Assembly (NCBI RefSeq): GCF_000292915.1
Contig: NC_018513.1
Span: 3,286,001-3,350,000 of the forward strand
Length of the DNA stretch: 64,000 nt
Source: Burkholderia cepacia GG4
Lineage (GTDB): Bacteria > Pseudomonadota > Gammaproteobacteria > Burkholderiales > Burkholderiaceae
Direction of reading: 5' to 3'
Within the stretch, counting starts at the first letter, position 1; each line of letters opens with the position of its first letter. The position numbers were made by a program, and so were the translations under genes. A model generated the notes under the pieces. It was not told the origin of the DNA. It made no database searches and was given only the letters and a program-made list of their open reading frames with translations. Of this stretch, positions 63,410-64,000 are shown piece after piece.

Positions 63410-63437
63410 GTCAAGACGGGGCTGAGGACTCGCTTAC
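63410..63437 (-). repeat. IS66 right terminal inverted repeat
   Basis: On the minus strand it begins GTAAGCGAGTCCTCAGCCCC, matching the left end at 25 of 28 positions. Confidence 0.95.
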
Positions 63438-63445
63438 TAAGCTCA
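63438..63445. repeat. Right target-site duplication (8 bp)
   Basis: TAAGCTCA, identical to 60335-60342. Removing the element and one copy restores the resolvase frame exactly. Confidence 0.95.
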
Positions 63446-63567
63446 CGCCGGAGCAGCAGGCCGAACTAAAGCAACGTTTCCATGCTGGCGAAAACCGCAG
63501 CCAATTGGCACGCCATTTTGGCGTCGATCGAGTAACCGTCCACCGATACTGCACAGCAGATCGTTAG
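63445..63567 (+). pseudogene. Serine resolvase, 3' part (helix-turn-helix)
   Basis: After the IS66 right end the frame continues TPEQQAELKQRFHAG, then ENRSQLARHFGVDRVTVHRY and a TAG stop. This is the typical C-terminal helix-turn-helix of small serine recombinases. It follows in phase from the KPKL at the end of the 5' part once the element is removed. It has no start of its own. Confidence 0.9.
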
Positions 63568-63699
63568 CTGTCGATTCCTACGAACCACGTCAGCGACGCG
63601 TCGAATTGGGTCTCCGTGTAGGCCAGCGATGGCGCCTAACCGGCATGCTTGTTCTTGACTACGTTGGCTGCGTCCCTTGTACGACGAAGCGTCCGATAT

Positions 63700-64000
63700 T
63701 TACGAAGGAGGGCGTTGCAGGAAAACCCTTTCCACCATGCCCCTCAAGCGCTGCTCTTCGTCATGGATGTTCGCAGCGCCCAAATTCATAAAGTATTGGT
63801 AGACCGGAATTCCTCCGACCAGCCCCAAACATTGCAGTCCTCGCTGATCCTCTGACCGAGACGGGAACACAAAGACGGCAGCGTCTGAAGCATACGATGC
63901 CGCATATGCAATTAGTTGATTGAGGTCGCTTCTCTCGGCGACTGTCTTCGTCTCCTTGTACTTCATGTCAAGCACGATGTTGGCAGGGAGTCGCGGAGGC
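63700..64000 (-). CDS. McrC-like PD-(D/E)XK nuclease, C-terminal part (partial)
   Basis: The frame is open into the right edge and stops near 63700, leaving about 99 residues. It reads PPRLPANIVLDMKYK, with the D-x-K core of PD-(D/E)XK nucleases, then SDLNQLIAYAASYASDAAVF with the downstream Gln-x3-Tyr helix. This layout fits McrC, the nuclease subunit of McrBC modified-cytosine restriction, or a related enzyme. The mcrB GTPase should lie upstream, outside the window. Only the C-terminus is visible, so the subfamily is tentative. Confidence 0.6.
   Translation of the reverse strand, partial: PPRLPANIVLDMKYKETKTVAERSDLNQLIAYAASYASDAAVFVFPSRSEDQRGLQCLGLVGGIPVYQYFMNLGAANIHDEEQRLRGMVERVFLQRPPS

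Larger units (their letters stand above)
60343..63437 (+). mobile_element. IS66-family insertion sequence with passenger gene (3,095 bp)
   Basis: Terminal inverted repeats at 60343-60370 and 63410-63437 begin GTAAGCGAGTCCT on each end and match at 25 of 28. An 8-bp duplication TAAGCTCA flanks it. It carries tnpA, tnpB and tnpC in the normal order. A PRiA4-type gene lies between tnpC and the right repeat, which makes it longer than the usual 2.5-2.7 kb. All four frames look intact, so it may be active. Confidence 0.96.
51536..64000. mobile_element. Genomic island inserted at a tRNA 3' end (right end outside window)
   Basis: Left boundary is the tRNA 3' fragment. To its right GC drops (clearly around 57,160-57,960), genes become mobile- and defence-type (P4-like primase, AlpA, GTPase, DUF2971, resolvase, IS66, McrC-like nuclease) and gene neighbours are no longer core. 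No integrase is in the window; by geometry it should lie near the right end, next to a restored intact tRNA gene. Confidence 0.75.

Noticed and set aside
63568..63699. Short forward frames between the resolvase tail and the McrC-like gene
   Set aside because: They lack ribosome sites and run antisense into the nuclease gene.

Overview
The window looks like chromosome 1 of a Burkholderia, most likely the Burkholderia cepacia complex. GC content is very high and coding is dense. Neighbour order (hemA-prfA-prmC-grxD-ubiX; a tssJKL / tssBC-hcp-EFGHA / tssM-tagF type VI cluster next to a zntB-like gene) and protein style fit that group. Species is inferred from memory of gene order, not from a search.

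Positions 1-26,600 are ordinary chromosome: a LysR C-terminus, ettA, a HAD phosphatase with an isochorismatase remnant in front of it, an aminopeptidase P, a response-regulator-like gene with a degenerate receiver, hemA-prfA-prmC, grxD, ubiX, a LigB-type dioxygenase, an amino-acid permease, a cold-shock gene with a readable promoter and long leader, an Hsp70-like ATPase, a nitroreductase, a divergent MFS/TetR pair with a clear operator, two methyltransferases, two lipoproteins (one an M1 peptidase) and a CorA/ZntB transporter.

Positions 26,600-48,800 hold a nearly complete type VI secretion system in four transcription blocks. They are tagX and tssM-tagF-ompA-like (plus); lipoprotein-tssB-tssC-hcp-tssE-tssF-tssG-tssH-tssA (minus); and tssJ-tssK-tssL (plus). 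No vgrG, PAAR or obvious effector is in the cluster. A terminator-like hairpin lies between hcp and tssE. Palindromic terminators sit where blocks converge.

Positions 48,800-51,500 carry a small unknown gene, an amino-acid-binding protein, a 67-residue unknown, and a decayed HigBA-like toxin-antitoxin pair whose frame has lost its stop codons.

From about 51,536 to the right edge the window is a genomic island. Its left boundary is a 25-base fragment matching the 3' end of a tRNA gene (with CCA), followed on the minus strand by a tRNA-style terminator. The island carries a P4-type primase/helicase, an AlpA regulator, a large unusual GTPase behind a striking four-octamer operator, a DUF2971 protein, a coupled pair of unknown genes (helical-repeat protein plus cysteine-rich zinc-ribbon-like protein), a serine resolvase, and the end of an McrC-like nuclease gene. 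An IS66-family element of 3,095 bp, with an 8-bp target duplication and a passenger gene, has split the resolvase and removed its DNA-binding tail. The island looks like a defence-type island; the GTPase/DUF2971 pair is the best candidate for an undescribed system.
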